Assembly: GCA_965246875.1 (NCBI GenBank)
Contig: CBDFFU010000003.1
Span: 1,240,001-1,304,000, forward strand
Length of the DNA stretch: 64,000 bases
Origin: DASWYT01 sp965246875
GTDB taxonomy: Bacteria > Pseudomonadota > Alphaproteobacteria > Micavibrionales > SZUA-601
Reading direction: 5' to 3'
The position numbers were made by a program, and so were the translations under genes. Of the stretch, positions 55,269-62,491 are shown piece after piece. A model generated the notes under the pieces. The model ran no database searches and had not been told where the DNA came from. It saw only the letters and a program-made list of their open reading frames with translations. Numbering within the stretch: position 1 is the stretch's first letter; each line of letters starts with the position of its first letter.

Positions 55269-57023
55269 ATGGAAGCCCTAGTTCAAGCCGATATTCAAGA
55301 AGAACCGTTCGGTATCTTCATTAATGAAATAATACTACATAACGGGCAAAAGATTTTACTAAAAGAAAATGAGACTATTGTAATCGTAGGTTCTAATAAT
55401 GCTGGGAAAAGTGTGTTTTTAAGATCATTAATTCCCAAAATTATTAGTCCAGTCAACGAATCTATAATTATAAAGGAACTAGATTATAAAATTTTAGGCA
55501 CCAAATCTACATATATAGATTGGATAAAAAAACGATCTGTTATATTTAGTAATGGAGGATTGAACGTATATAATTTTCAAGGCGGATCATATAATCGTTT
55601 AGAAGATATCTCTGATCGGTGGGAAAATCTGAAACAGAGTATAAATGCTATTATTCAAAGTTTATATTCGTTTTTAACAACAGAAGAACGTCTAAATGCA
55701 TCTAAAGCCATAGCTAATATAGATTATGCCAGACAATCTTCCATTCAACCATTGCACGTTTTATATACGAATTCAAAGATTGAAAAGAATATATCTAAAA
55801 TATTCAAAAATGCATTTGGGAAAAATTTAATTCTGAATAGAGTTGGCGGCCAAAACACGGAATTGTATATCGAAGATCAAGCTAATTTTCCCTCATTATC
55901 TGATGAAAACATCAGTGCATACTTAGAAGCTTTTTCAAAACTGTCTCCTCTCGTTAATCAAGGAGATGGGATGAAAAGTTTTGTAGGGATCTTACTATAT
56001 TTATTTACGTTAGACAAAAGCCTAATAATCATAGATGAGCCAGAGGCCTTTTTACATCCTCCTCAAGCAAAGCTGCTAGGACAAGTATTTACTAGAGATG
56101 AAATAAAAAGCGGCCAGAAGTTTGTAGCGACTCATAGTAGTGACTTTTTAAACGGGATAATTGAGAATAATTTAGAGCATATAAGAATTATGCGTATAAA
56201 GAGAGTGGGTGATATAAATCAAATTTCGCAGTTAGGATATGAAACAATCAAAAGCCTTTGGAACAATCCAATTTTAAAATATTCCAATGCTCTAGATGGT
56301 TTGTTTCATGAAAAAGTAATTGTTTGTGAAAGTGATGCGGATTGTCAATTTTATAATGCTATAAAAGAAGCTTTGCTTGCTTTAGACGAAAACCTTTCTA
56401 ATCCAGATGTTTTATTTACTCACTGTGGTGGAAAAGATAGAGTTTCTGTAATAACTGGCGCATTAAAGACATTAGATGTTGATGTGTGTACTATAGTTGA
56501 TTTCGATTTCTTAAAAGAATCTGATGCGGTTAAAAATGTTGTAGTTAGTTTAAAAGGAGGTTGGTCAGAAATCGAAAAGGATTTAAAGATTGTACAAGAT
56601 TCTATAAATCAAAAAAAACCTCAATTAAACTCAAAAGAAGTAAAAGATAAAATTCAGCAGTTTTTAAATGGAATATCCGAGACCCCTGAATTTCCTAAAA
56701 GTACATCCTCTCAAATAAAAGAGGTACTTAAAGAGTCATCTTCTTGGGGAATGGCTAAGATTTCGGGCAAAGCATATGTACCAGCTGGAACGCCCCATCA
56801 AACTTATATTCGCCTTATACATAAACTAAATAGTCTGGGAATATATATTGTTGAAGTTGGTGAAATAGAAGGTTTCTGTAGAGAAATAGGCGGCCATGGC
56901 CCAGCTTGGGTAAATGCTGTCTTGGAAAATAAAGATATTAAAAATGATCCTATATTTGTGGCAGCTCGAGAATTCGTAAAAAAGATCCTTTTCCCTATTA
57001 CAGAAGCTAATCCATCACAGTAA
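55269..57023 (+). CDS. OLD-like ATPase with TOPRIM nuclease domain, candidate defence gene
   Basis: 584 residues. An ABC/AAA_15-type ATPase domain: Walker A GSNNAGKS at 41-48, signature-like NQGDGMKSF at 230-238, Walker B LIIIDEPEAFLHPPQ at 252-266, and the switch His289 in VATHSSDFL. A TOPRIM domain follows: Glu354 and Asp358 in VIVCESDADCQFY, the GGKDRV loop at 387-392 and DFD at 411-413. A C-terminal GEIEGFCREIGGHGPAWVNAVL motif is typical of OLD-like nucleases. Such proteins use ATP to control DNA cleavage and are found in Gabija, PARIS and other anti-phage systems. GAGG lies before the ATG. No helicase (GajB) partner is present; the partner here is an AlbA_2 protein. Confidence 0.87.
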   Translation: MEALVQADIQEEPFGIFINEIILHNGQKILLKENETIVIVGSNNAGKSVFLRSLIPKIISPVNESIIIKELDYKILGTKSTYIDWIKKRSVIFSNGGLNVYNFQGGSYNRLEDISDRWENLKQSINAIIQSLYSFLTTEERLNASKAIANIDYARQSSIQPLHVLYTNSKIEKNISKIFKNAFGKNLILNRVGGQNTELYIEDQANFPSLSDENISAYLEAFSKLSPLVNQGDGMKSFVGILLYLFTLDKSLIIIDEPEAFLHPPQAKLLGQVFTRDEIKSGQKFVATHSSDFLNGIIENNLEHIRIMRIKRVGDINQISQLGYETIKSLWNNPILKYSNALDGLFHEKVIVCESDADCQFYNAIKEALLALDENLSNPDVLFTHCGGKDRVSVITGALKTLDVDVCTIVDFDFLKESDAVKNVVVSLKGGWSEIEKDLKIVQDSINQKKPQLNSKEVKDKIQQFLNGISETPEFPKSTSSQIKEVLKESSSWGMAKISGKAYVPAGTPHQTYIRLIHKLNSLGIYIVEVGEIEGFCREIGGHGPAWVNAVLENKDIKNDPIFVAAREFVKKILFPITEANPSQ

Positions 57024-57059
57024 TCACTCAGGCTTTCTAATATTTTCTGATACTAGACT

Positions 57060-57080
57060 CGCGCGCGCGCGGGCGCGCGT
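57060..57080. other. Alternating GC tract
   Basis: A 21-bp run of almost pure alternating C and G, broken once by GGG, in an otherwise AT-rich island. It lies 36 bp after the OLD-like stop codon. Such tracts can form Z-DNA or a strong self-hairpin and could act as a transcription block. Confidence 0.5.
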
Positions 57081-57120
57081 ATGTGTTCGCTGAATTAGCA
57101 TAAATATTTCCTTGACTGTA

Positions 57121-57349
57121 TTGCCTCGCCTGCCCTAGTGTCAAAGGCAAGGCAGTGGCCCCTGTCCAGAGGTGTTAGAACCTCTCTATTGACGGATAAT
57201 TTTGTGCATCGGCCGTTACTCGGTGCCGCCCTCGATCTTCATAGGATCGGAGGGCGGCAAGGTATGTCCAAGCCTCGCGGCTAAAGCTTGTCGCAGTCGT
57301 TCAATAGCGATTTCTAAACCTCCGGTCACCAGAGATGTTCTCTGGTGAC
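57121..57349 (+). ncRNA. Putative structured RNA or leader upstream of a small membrane protein
   Basis: This stretch is GC-richer than its surroundings and has no good ORF. Helices seen: TTGCCT/AGGCAA (57121-57126/57145-57150) crossing CTGCC/GGCAG (57130-57134/57151-57155), a possible H-type pseudoknot; AGAGGT/ACCTCT (57168-57173/57180-57185); a 13-bp stem with one bulge (57225-57237/57245-57258, GCCGCCCTC core); and a 10-bp perfect stem GTCACCAGAG/CTCTGGTGAC (57325-57334/57340-57349) ending 12 nt before the Shine-Dalgarno of the next gene. I do not recognise a known RNA family. It could be an independent RNA or a regulatory leader. Strand is inferred from the gene that follows. Confidence 0.45.
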
Positions 57350-57371
57350 TATCTTGCTATGGAGGAATTTA

Positions 57372-57656
57372 ATGGCTTTCTTTAATGACCTATGGACTGG
57401 GAAGATTCGCCTTTGGATTGCGTTCTGGTGCGTTTATTTTTGTAATGGGCATTTTATAGCTTTTCTAGCGATTAAGCTTGTTCCGGCATTGTCACCCTTA
57501 ATCATCATTCTCTACACACTTTTATCAGCTTTGATTGTTACAGCTTCGGCAAATAATTATTGTGGCAAGCCTGTATATGCGACGTCAGCAAAGCTTATTG
57601 CTTACTTTTCATGGTTGCTTTCAATTATTATCCCTTTGACAGCAACTCAGAACTGA
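57372..57656 (+). CDS. Small membrane protein 1 of the island
   Basis: 94 residues, not recognised. Three hydrophobic segments: about 13-34 (LWIAFWCVYFCNGHFIAFLAI), about 37-60 (LVPALSPLIIILYTLLSALIVTA) and about 74-90 (IAYFSWLLSIIIPLTA). GGAGG at 57361-57365 stands 6 nt before the ATG, a strong ribosome binding site, which supports real expression. It follows a hairpin-rich leader. Together with the next small membrane protein it could be a membrane-acting effector, a holin-like protein or a type I toxin, but this is inference from size and context. Confidence 0.62.
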   Translation: MAFFNDLWTGKIRLWIAFWCVYFCNGHFIAFLAIKLVPALSPLIIILYTLLSALIVTASANNYCGKPVYATSAKLIAYFSWLLSIIIPLTATQN

Positions 57657-57693
57657 AAAGCTAATTGTCTATATTTTAAAGAAGGAAGCCTAC

Positions 57694-57936
57694 ATGTTAT
57701 CGGTGCAGATTGCTCTTGGAATCTTTATTGCCTGGTTCTCAATAAAAGTAATAGAAAGCATCATAAAAAGACGTAAAGTCTTTGAGCGAAATCTTATTAG
57801 GTTTTTCGAGATAACTAAATATTTTCTTATCAAATTGAAAAATGGTTTTTCTTCTTTCAGCAAAACTGAATTACAGACCATTGGTTTAGCGTTCTTCCTC
57901 CTAATGCTGAGTGTAATCACTTTAACAGCTTTCTAG
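57694..57936 (+). CDS. Small membrane protein 2 of the island
   Basis: 80 residues, not recognised. Two hydrophobic ends (about 1-20, MLSVQIALGIFIAWFSIKVI, and about 62-79, LAFFLLMLSVITLTAF) around a basic, amphipathic middle (KRRKVFERNLIRFFEITKYFLIKLKN). AAGGAAG lies 8 nt before the ATG. It follows the previous gene by 37 bp, so the two are probably cotranscribed. The layout recalls small pore-forming or membrane-anchored proteins, but no family is assigned. Confidence 0.6.
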   Translation: MLSVQIALGIFIAWFSIKVIESIIKRRKVFERNLIRFFEITKYFLIKLKNGFSSFSKTELQTIGLAFFLLMLSVITLTAF

Positions 57937-57963
57937 CATCAATCTGTTAACACTACTCCTAGG

Positions 57964-58343
57964 GCTTTCATGTATTCGCTTGCCTGCGCTGTGGGTGCGC
58001 GCTGCACTCATGACATGAAAGCGTCCCAAACTCCTTCATCTTTCAGGTGGAACTTATTTGTATGTATCAGTGAAAGAAAGTAAGGAAACCTGGTAGAGCA
58101 AGAGATGACACTCGGTGGAGTTTTGAGCGAGAGCATAGCGGGACTATCCCCAAGCCCCTTAAAAGAGCCTAGAGACAGTCCCGCACACTCAACGTGAGAA
58201 ATGACACTTGGAGCCAGCCCTTCGCTTCGTGCCCTTCTAGTGCCCCATACAAGCCTAGAAGGTTACCAGCTTCTTACGATGGCGCCATTTAAGGCAATAT
58301 GGCCACCGGATGGGCATAGGCATCTGGTTTTAACGGTGCCTTA
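57964..58343. ncRNA. Putative large structured RNA region
   Basis: About 500 bp (57937-58433) without a convincing gene, GC-richer than the island. Stems found: GCTTTCATGT/ACATGAAAGC (57964-57973/58013-58022) closing a GC-rich loop; GCGGGACT/AGTCCCGC (58138-58145/58177-58184); CCTTCTAG/CTAGAAGG (58233-58240/58255-58262); the palindrome ATGGCGCCAT (58279-58288); and a nested pair TAAGGCA/TGCCTTA (58290-58296/58337-58343) around CCGGATG/CATCTGG (58306-58312/58321-58327). The density of long stems suggests a folded RNA. Strand is uncertain. No known family is recognised. Confidence 0.42.
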
Positions 58344-58433
58344 CCTGTTGTTATCCCATCATCCCCACAGTAACAGACCAAGACTTTACGCTGCCGTATC
58401 TCGCCGACCATAAAGCCCGAAATTTAATTCCTC

Positions 58434-58706
58434 TTATTTTTCACGAAGAATTTTTGAAATAATTATTTTCCATGGCTTGCGCGATCGCAGTTCGGTCTTA
58501 TACCGTCTGGCTACGTAATTCATCCATTGGACTATATCTTCCACCCGATAAGCCGCTGCCCAACGGTCATGAAGGATATAACGTGGGCCTTTGTGCTTTA
58601 GCCGAAGCAGATAAAGGGTGCCCGCTTCTAAACCCATAAGCTGGGCAGCCTCTTCTGGCGGCATGAGACCATTCTTGTAATCAAGAGAATTTTTATATCC
58701 AGACAT
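58434..58706 (-). CDS. Small helix-turn-helix protein (AlpA/excisionase-like)
   Basis: 90 residues from the ATG at 58706, with GGGAG 6 nt upstream. LMPPEEAAQLMGLEAGTLYLLRLKHKGPRYILHDRWAAAYRVEDIVQWMNYVARR is a MerR-like winged-helix DNA-binding pattern as in AlpA regulators and excisionases. The basic tail (RKPWKIIISKILREK) may add DNA contacts. It follows another HTH gene by 10 bp, so the pair forms an operon that probably controls island genes or excision. Confidence 0.72.
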   Translation of the reverse strand: MSGYKNSLDYKNGLMPPEEAAQLMGLEAGTLYLLRLKHKGPRYILHDRWAAAYRVEDIVQWMNYVARRYKTELRSRKPWKIIISKILREK

Positions 58707-58716
58707 CTTCAACTCC

Positions 58717-58926
58717 CTATTTACTAACAGATGAAGACGGGAATTGAATAACGTTACTATCCAGAAATGCCTGTAAATCGGTAAGCCGATATTTAACTAG
58801 TTTCCCAACTTTAATGTATGGCAATGGATAACGTTTTGTTGAGGCCCAAACCTCTAATGTTGTTTTAGCCAGCCCTAGATACGCTGCTGCTTCTTTACGT
58901 GATAAGAGTTCATTTTGATTTTGCAT
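58717..58926 (-). CDS. Excisionase/AlpA-like helix-turn-helix protein
   Basis: 69 residues from the ATG at 58926, with GGAGG at good spacing. LLSRKEAAAYLGLAKTTLEVWASTKRYPLPYIKVGKLVKYRLTDLQAFLDSN is a classic HTH_17 (excisionase family) domain. Such proteins bend DNA at att sites or activate the integrase gene in P4-like islands. It sits near the right end, far from the integrase, on the opposite strand. Confidence 0.82.
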   Translation of the reverse strand: MQNQNELLSRKEAAAYLGLAKTTLEVWASTKRYPLPYIKVGKLVKYRLTDLQAFLDSNVIQFPSSSVSK

Positions 58927-59015
58927 GATCTTGCCTCCATTGGCTTCATGCAACAAAATCAACCATTCTTTTTTATATCGAAAAACAGGGGTAAGTGATT
59001 ATTTTAGAAAATCTA

Positions 59016-59648
59016 TTAATTATTACTATCAATGACATTGTGAATAATTTCAATGTTTTCATTATCTCTCAAGGAGCCCACCGCGACACATGCTATATAT
59101 AGCTTTAGAAGCGGTGACTTCTTCGCAGCGTAATATTTAACTTGCAATGCTTCTGACGTGATGTTTAAACTAGCCCAAGGTTGCTTCTTAACGAGAATAT
59201 CGCATGCTTTTATGATTGATAACTTTCTATCAAAAACTGGTTTAATAATTTCCCATTGATTGACCTGAGCCTCTATTTGAAAATAAAGCTTGGCTAGAAG
59301 CTTCATATTCCAGCTTTCTTTGCGACCACGCTTCTTTTCCTCAAGTACTTTAAAGCCAGCAAATTTATGATCAGCCATTGCTAAGCAGAGATTAAACCAT
59401 TTGGTATCAGGGGCAGCATCTTTTATATCGTAATAATCTAAAAGCAGATTCAATTTTTTTAGCTTTTCAGAAAAAACGTGCTTCTCGATTTCCAGAAAAT
59501 CATTTTCATGCTTTCGAATAAATTCGTTTTCATCAAAACCAGATAGAAGCTGATTACCCAAGCCTGGCCTTTTTGGAAAAGGCTTGTGCTTAATTGGTGT
59601 TAATAGTGCCTTTGGTGGCTTACCTGGTGTGTGTTTAGATGTTGGCAT
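59016..59648 (-). CDS. Hypothetical island protein
   Basis: 210 residues from the ATG at 59648; not recognised. A basic Pro/Lys-rich N-terminus (SKHTPGKPPKALLTPIKHKPFPKRPG) precedes a helical, Lys/Leu-rich body with KRGRKESWNMKLLAKLYFQIEAQ. No signal or membrane segment. The central KKRGRKESW resembles basic patches of DNA-binding proteins of integrative elements. Possibly an accessory regulator next to attR. The longer in-frame start at 59684 is less likely. Confidence 0.55.
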   Translation of the reverse strand: MPTSKHTPGKPPKALLTPIKHKPFPKRPGLGNQLLSGFDENEFIRKHENDFLEIEKHVFSEKLKKLNLLLDYYDIKDAAPDTKWFNLCLAMADHKFAGFKVLEEKKRGRKESWNMKLLAKLYFQIEAQVNQWEIIKPVFDRKLSIIKACDILVKKQPWASLNITSEALQVKYYAAKKSPLLKLYIACVAVGSLRDNENIEIIHNVIDSNN

Positions 59649-59704
59649 AGAATAAGCATACGAAGATAAGTCTTGTATAAGCAAGTAGCACTCTAATATT
59701 CAAC

Positions 59705-59726
59705 GAGTAGCATATAGGTAGCATAA
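59705..59726 (+). promoter_or_regulatory. Putative integrase arm-type sites, right
   Basis: AGTAGCATA at 59706-59714 and GGTAGCATA at 59717-59725, again 11 bp apart and in the same orientation as the left pair (50811-50830). About 42 bp lie between this pair and attR. Confidence 0.6.
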
Positions 59727-59767
59727 CCCAAAAACGTCTTATCTGATTTCAAAAATAAGTCTTTGAT

Positions 59768-59847
<80 letters not shown>

Positions 59848-59975
59848 ACGAAAACAGACCCGATGACACAACTTGCGTTTTTCACGGTGTGGCGGCATCC
59901 TAAACAATATGCCGCCTGTTCGCAAGGGGCATTTTCCTGTATTTGCCTGTCAAAACCGCTAAAGACATTGTTTTC

Positions 59976-60146
59976 ATGGATAAAAACGACCCTCAGTTGC
60001 CGTCTGACCAGCCCACGCGCAAACGCCCGCGCCCGGTGCAGCAGGCTAAGGAAGCGGAAGCCCTGGCTGCCAAGCGTGCCGAAAATCTGCGGCAAAATTT
60101 GATGAAGCGGAAAGTACAGGCCAGAGCGAAGCAGGATGAGAGCTGA
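59976..60146 (+). CDS. Small basic protein, conserved in Alphaproteobacteria
   Basis: 56 residues or fewer from the ATG at 59976. Lys/Arg-rich with KRPRPVQQAKEAEALAAKRAENLRQNLMKRKVQARAKQ. The end, ENLRxNLxKRKxQARA, resembles short basic proteins I have seen in many alphaproteobacterial genomes, of unknown function and often near murA-type or housekeeping genes. It is convergent with proC, 9 bp apart. No strong ribosome binding site. Confidence 0.6.
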   Translation: MDKNDPQLPSDQPTRKRPRPVQQAKEAEALAAKRAENLRQNLMKRKVQARAKQDES

Positions 60147-60155
60147 GTTGTAACT

Positions 60156-61268
60156 TTATCCGATATATCCAGTTGGTGTGATAGCGTATAAAACAGCATT
60201 GTGCGTATCATCAACGGTTATAAAGTGCAAAACCTGATCGAATACATTATTTTTGGCGGTCAGATAAGAGACAGTCCATATGATTGCCGTTTGATCATCA
60301 CGTAATAGGCTTTGACCCTCGAAGGTTGCCGTTAAACCTTCTTCCAAATCAAACGTGATCCCGTGATTGGCAAGCCATTTTGCTGACATCGAAATGACAT
60401 TGTCTCTGTTCAGTTTTGGTTCAATGCCGAGACTAAGTTCCTGTGAACGCTTTAACCCGGCGATAACAGTTTTGCGGATCAGATTATTGAGACTAAAAGA
60501 ACCGGCTTGTTGTAAAACACTCAGTCCCGCAGCTGTTGTGCCGTTTGGACTGGTGACATTTTCCCGTAACTTTGCAGCACTGACATCTGGCTGAGCGGCG
60601 GCTAACGCTGCGCTGCCAATGACAGTTTGACGGGCAAGCCTGGCTGCCATATCAGCCGGCAGGCCATACGTTTGACCAGCGTCTGTCATCGCTTCAATCA
60701 ATGCAAACACATAGGCCGGCCCGCTGCCTGATAAGGCCGTAACAGCATGCATATGATGTTCATTTTCCAGCCAGAGACACTGACCGGTTGCGCTGAATAA
60801 TTGATCAACACTGGCGCGTTGATCCGGGGTCGTATTTTGATTGGCAATGCCTGCTGTCATGCCCTGCCCGATTTGTGCAGGCGTGTTGGGCATCAGCCGC
60901 ACAATTGGTTGATCAGGATTACCGCATAATTCTTGCAAACGATCTAATGATATGCCGGCAGCGATTGATAAAACTAAGATGTTACGTTGGAGATATTGCC
61001 GGTACAGTGGTATCAGATCTGCCATCATTTGCGGTTTGATGGCAAACAACAGAATATCGGGCTGTGGTGCAGATGGTAATGGTTCCGACAGCCATTGATC
61101 AGCGTCGCGCAACTGTAAATCTGCAGGCTGTTGGCTAGTATCAATTAAAGTAATCCCGCCGCGCAACATATCGGCCCGGCACCACGTATGATACAACGCC
61201 TGCCCCATTTTACCGGCGCCGATGATCCATGCCGATTGATTACGCGTGTCTGATTGAAAATTACTCAT
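60156..61268 (-). CDS. proC: Pyrroline-5-carboxylate reductase with an unusual C-terminal extension
   Basis: 370 residues from the ATG at 61268; normal ProC is about 270. The N-terminal Rossmann domain has IIGAGKMGQAL, PDILLFAIKPQMM and IVRLMPNTPAQIGQGMTAG. The dimerisation domain shows VTALSGSGPAYVFALIEAMTDAGQTYGLP and ENVTSPNGTTAAGLSVLQ. After about residue 270 there are about 100 extra residues (LGIEPKLNRDNVISMS.., TFEGQSLLRDDQTAIIWTVSYLTAKNNVFDQVLHFITVDDTHNAVL) of unknown function. It makes proline from P5C with NAD(P)H. It follows the DUF1653 gene by 4 nt in the run ubiK-ybjN-DUF1653-proC. Confidence 0.9.
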   Translation of the reverse strand: MSNFQSDTRNQSAWIIGAGKMGQALYHTWCRADMLRGGITLIDTSQQPADLQLRDADQWLSEPLPSAPQPDILLFAIKPQMMADLIPLYRQYLQRNILVLSIAAGISLDRLQELCGNPDQPIVRLMPNTPAQIGQGMTAGIANQNTTPDQRASVDQLFSATGQCLWLENEHHMHAVTALSGSGPAYVFALIEAMTDAGQTYGLPADMAARLARQTVIGSAALAAAQPDVSAAKLRENVTSPNGTTAAGLSVLQQAGSFSLNNLIRKTVIAGLKRSQELSLGIEPKLNRDNVISMSAKWLANHGITFDLEEGLTATFEGQSLLRDDQTAIIWTVSYLTAKNNVFDQVLHFITVDDTHNAVLYAITPTGYIG

Positions 61269-61272
61269 GTTG

Positions 61273-61512
61273 TTACTTATCAACCGGAATAAAACGCGGA
61301 ACGGATGTGCCGTTCAATTTTACAGTCTCAAAAAATACATCGTAAGGCCGCGTAAAAACCGGACGCATCCCGTATTGGCCAGCCAGTTCAGGAATATCAT
61401 ATAGCGCGCGATAGACAACCATAGGCTGCTGATCCTCAACATTTAAGGCCAGTGCCAACACATCATACAGATGATCGGGGTTTTTATAGTGTCGATATAG
61501 GCCAAGGCGCAA
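61273..61512 (-). CDS. DUF1653 domain protein
   Basis: 79 residues. The whole protein is a DUF1653 domain: GLYRHYKNPDHLYDVLALALNVEDQQPMVVYRALYDIPELAGQYGMRPVFTRPYDVFFETV. The function is unknown. It is 3 bp from the ybjN-like stop and 4 bp from proC, so it is part of the same transcript. Confidence 0.85.
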   Translation of the reverse strand: MRLGLYRHYKNPDHLYDVLALALNVEDQQPMVVYRALYDIPELAGQYGMRPVFTRPYDVFFETVKLNGTSVPRFIPVDK

Positions 61513-61515
61513 GAT

Positions 61516-62049
61516 TTACGCCTCGCCCATCGGTTCAGCCAGCAAGGCGACGATCATGTCATTCGCCGGCGGTGTCAGACTTTCCGGGTGCAGGTTGATC
61601 TGCAACACCGATTGGAATGCCGGATGAAAACGATCCATTTCAGCCAAGGCGATTTCCAGCATGTCTTCAATATGTTCTTGCACATCGCCTGACATCTGGC
61701 GCATCAGGCTGGTGTAACGAAACACGACATAGTCTTCGGAGTCATCCAAAGTAAAAAAGCCGGCCCAGGTTTTGCGGTTCACTTCGTATAACATGCCGCG
61801 CACGGCGTCGCGCTTGTCTGTAGTGACTTTTAAATCGCTCAAGCAGCACAGTTGCAACGATTGAAATTCATCCTGCCACAGAAAATTCATGGTCAGCTCA
61901 CCCCAACGACCGATACAGTCAAAACTTGCTTCGTCGTCCGCATGTTTTTCCAGCGGCCATTTGTTTTCTTCGGCAATGACTTCAAGAGCAGCAATCGGAT
62001 CAGCCGTTTCGGGACGCGACAAACGCACGACATTGTCAAAATTCTTCAT
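61516..62049 (-). CDS. YbjN-domain protein
   Basis: 177 residues. YbjN (PF10722) features: a central FDCIGRWGELTMNFLWQDEFQSLQLCCLSDLKV block and later NRKTWAGFFTLDDSEDYVVFRYTSL. The N-terminal RLSRPETADPIAALEVIAEENKWPLEKHADDEASF is typical of the alphaproteobacterial version. YbjN folds resemble type III secretion chaperones; the role here is unknown. It overlaps the UbiK-like gene by 4 nt and is consistently found before proC in Alphaproteobacteria. Confidence 0.87.
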   Translation of the reverse strand: MKNFDNVVRLSRPETADPIAALEVIAEENKWPLEKHADDEASFDCIGRWGELTMNFLWQDEFQSLQLCCLSDLKVTTDKRDAVRGMLYEVNRKTWAGFFTLDDSEDYVVFRYTSLMRQMSGDVQEHIEDMLEIALAEMDRFHPAFQSVLQINLHPESLTPPANDMIVALLAEPMGEA

Positions 62050-62390
62050 CGCTTGGATCCTTTGCTGGGAGCTGTTTTTGTCACCGGCTTTGCGGTAAGT
62101 TTTGCTTTTGGTGCAACCTTGTTGACGGGCTTGGCAGCAGCCGTTTTGCCTTCCAAAGCGTCAAGACGTTTTTGGAAAGCCGCATTATCGGCGCGTGCCT
62201 GTTTGGCCATTTGTTCGACAATTTCAAAATCGCTGCGTGGCACGAGGTCAAGTTCGATCAAGAATCGGTCAAGATGCGTCTTAATTTCCTGACGCAAATG
62301 TTGGCGAAAGCCAGACAGCGCGCCAACGGCACCCGTGGCCAGACGTGCGACATCATCAAAAATTTGCTTGTCATTCATCGCTTTAAACAT
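62046..62390 (-). CDS. UbiK/BMFP-family accessory factor
   Basis: 114 residues. BMFP domain: QIFDDVARLATGAVGALSGFRQHLRQEIKTHLDRFLIELDLVPRSDFEIVEQMAKQARADNAAFQKRLDALE, a coiled coil. The C-terminal 30 residues are a Lys/Ala/Pro-rich tail. UbiK assists ubiquinone synthesis enzymes, and BMFP proteins can fuse membranes. A start at 62378 (MNDKQIF) is possible. It overlaps the ybjN-like gene by 4 nt. Confidence 0.85.
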   Translation of the reverse strand: MFKAMNDKQIFDDVARLATGAVGALSGFRQHLRQEIKTHLDRFLIELDLVPRSDFEIVEQMAKQARADNAAFQKRLDALEGKTAAAKPVNKVAPKAKLTAKPVTKTAPSKGSKR

Positions 62391-62491
62391 GAAACAACAT
62401 CAATATCTCGAGTTAGCGTTAACGCAATAGTTAACGGTCTCTTAATTGTATCATGAGTCCAGCCGGCAGAAAAGAAATAAATCGTTAAGAT

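Noticed and set aside
54026..57023. Assignment as a Gabija system
   Set aside because: The ATPase-TOPRIM protein resembles GajA, but the partner is an AlbA_2 protein and not a UvrD-like helicase, and it comes first.
57060..57350. CRISPR array or retron ncRNA
   Set aside because: There are no regularly spaced repeats, and no Cas or reverse transcriptase gene is anywhere in the window.
58201..58413. 70-codon plus-strand ORF in the structured block
   Set aside because: No ribosome binding site, odd composition rich in Pro/His/Leu, and it runs across several strong stems.
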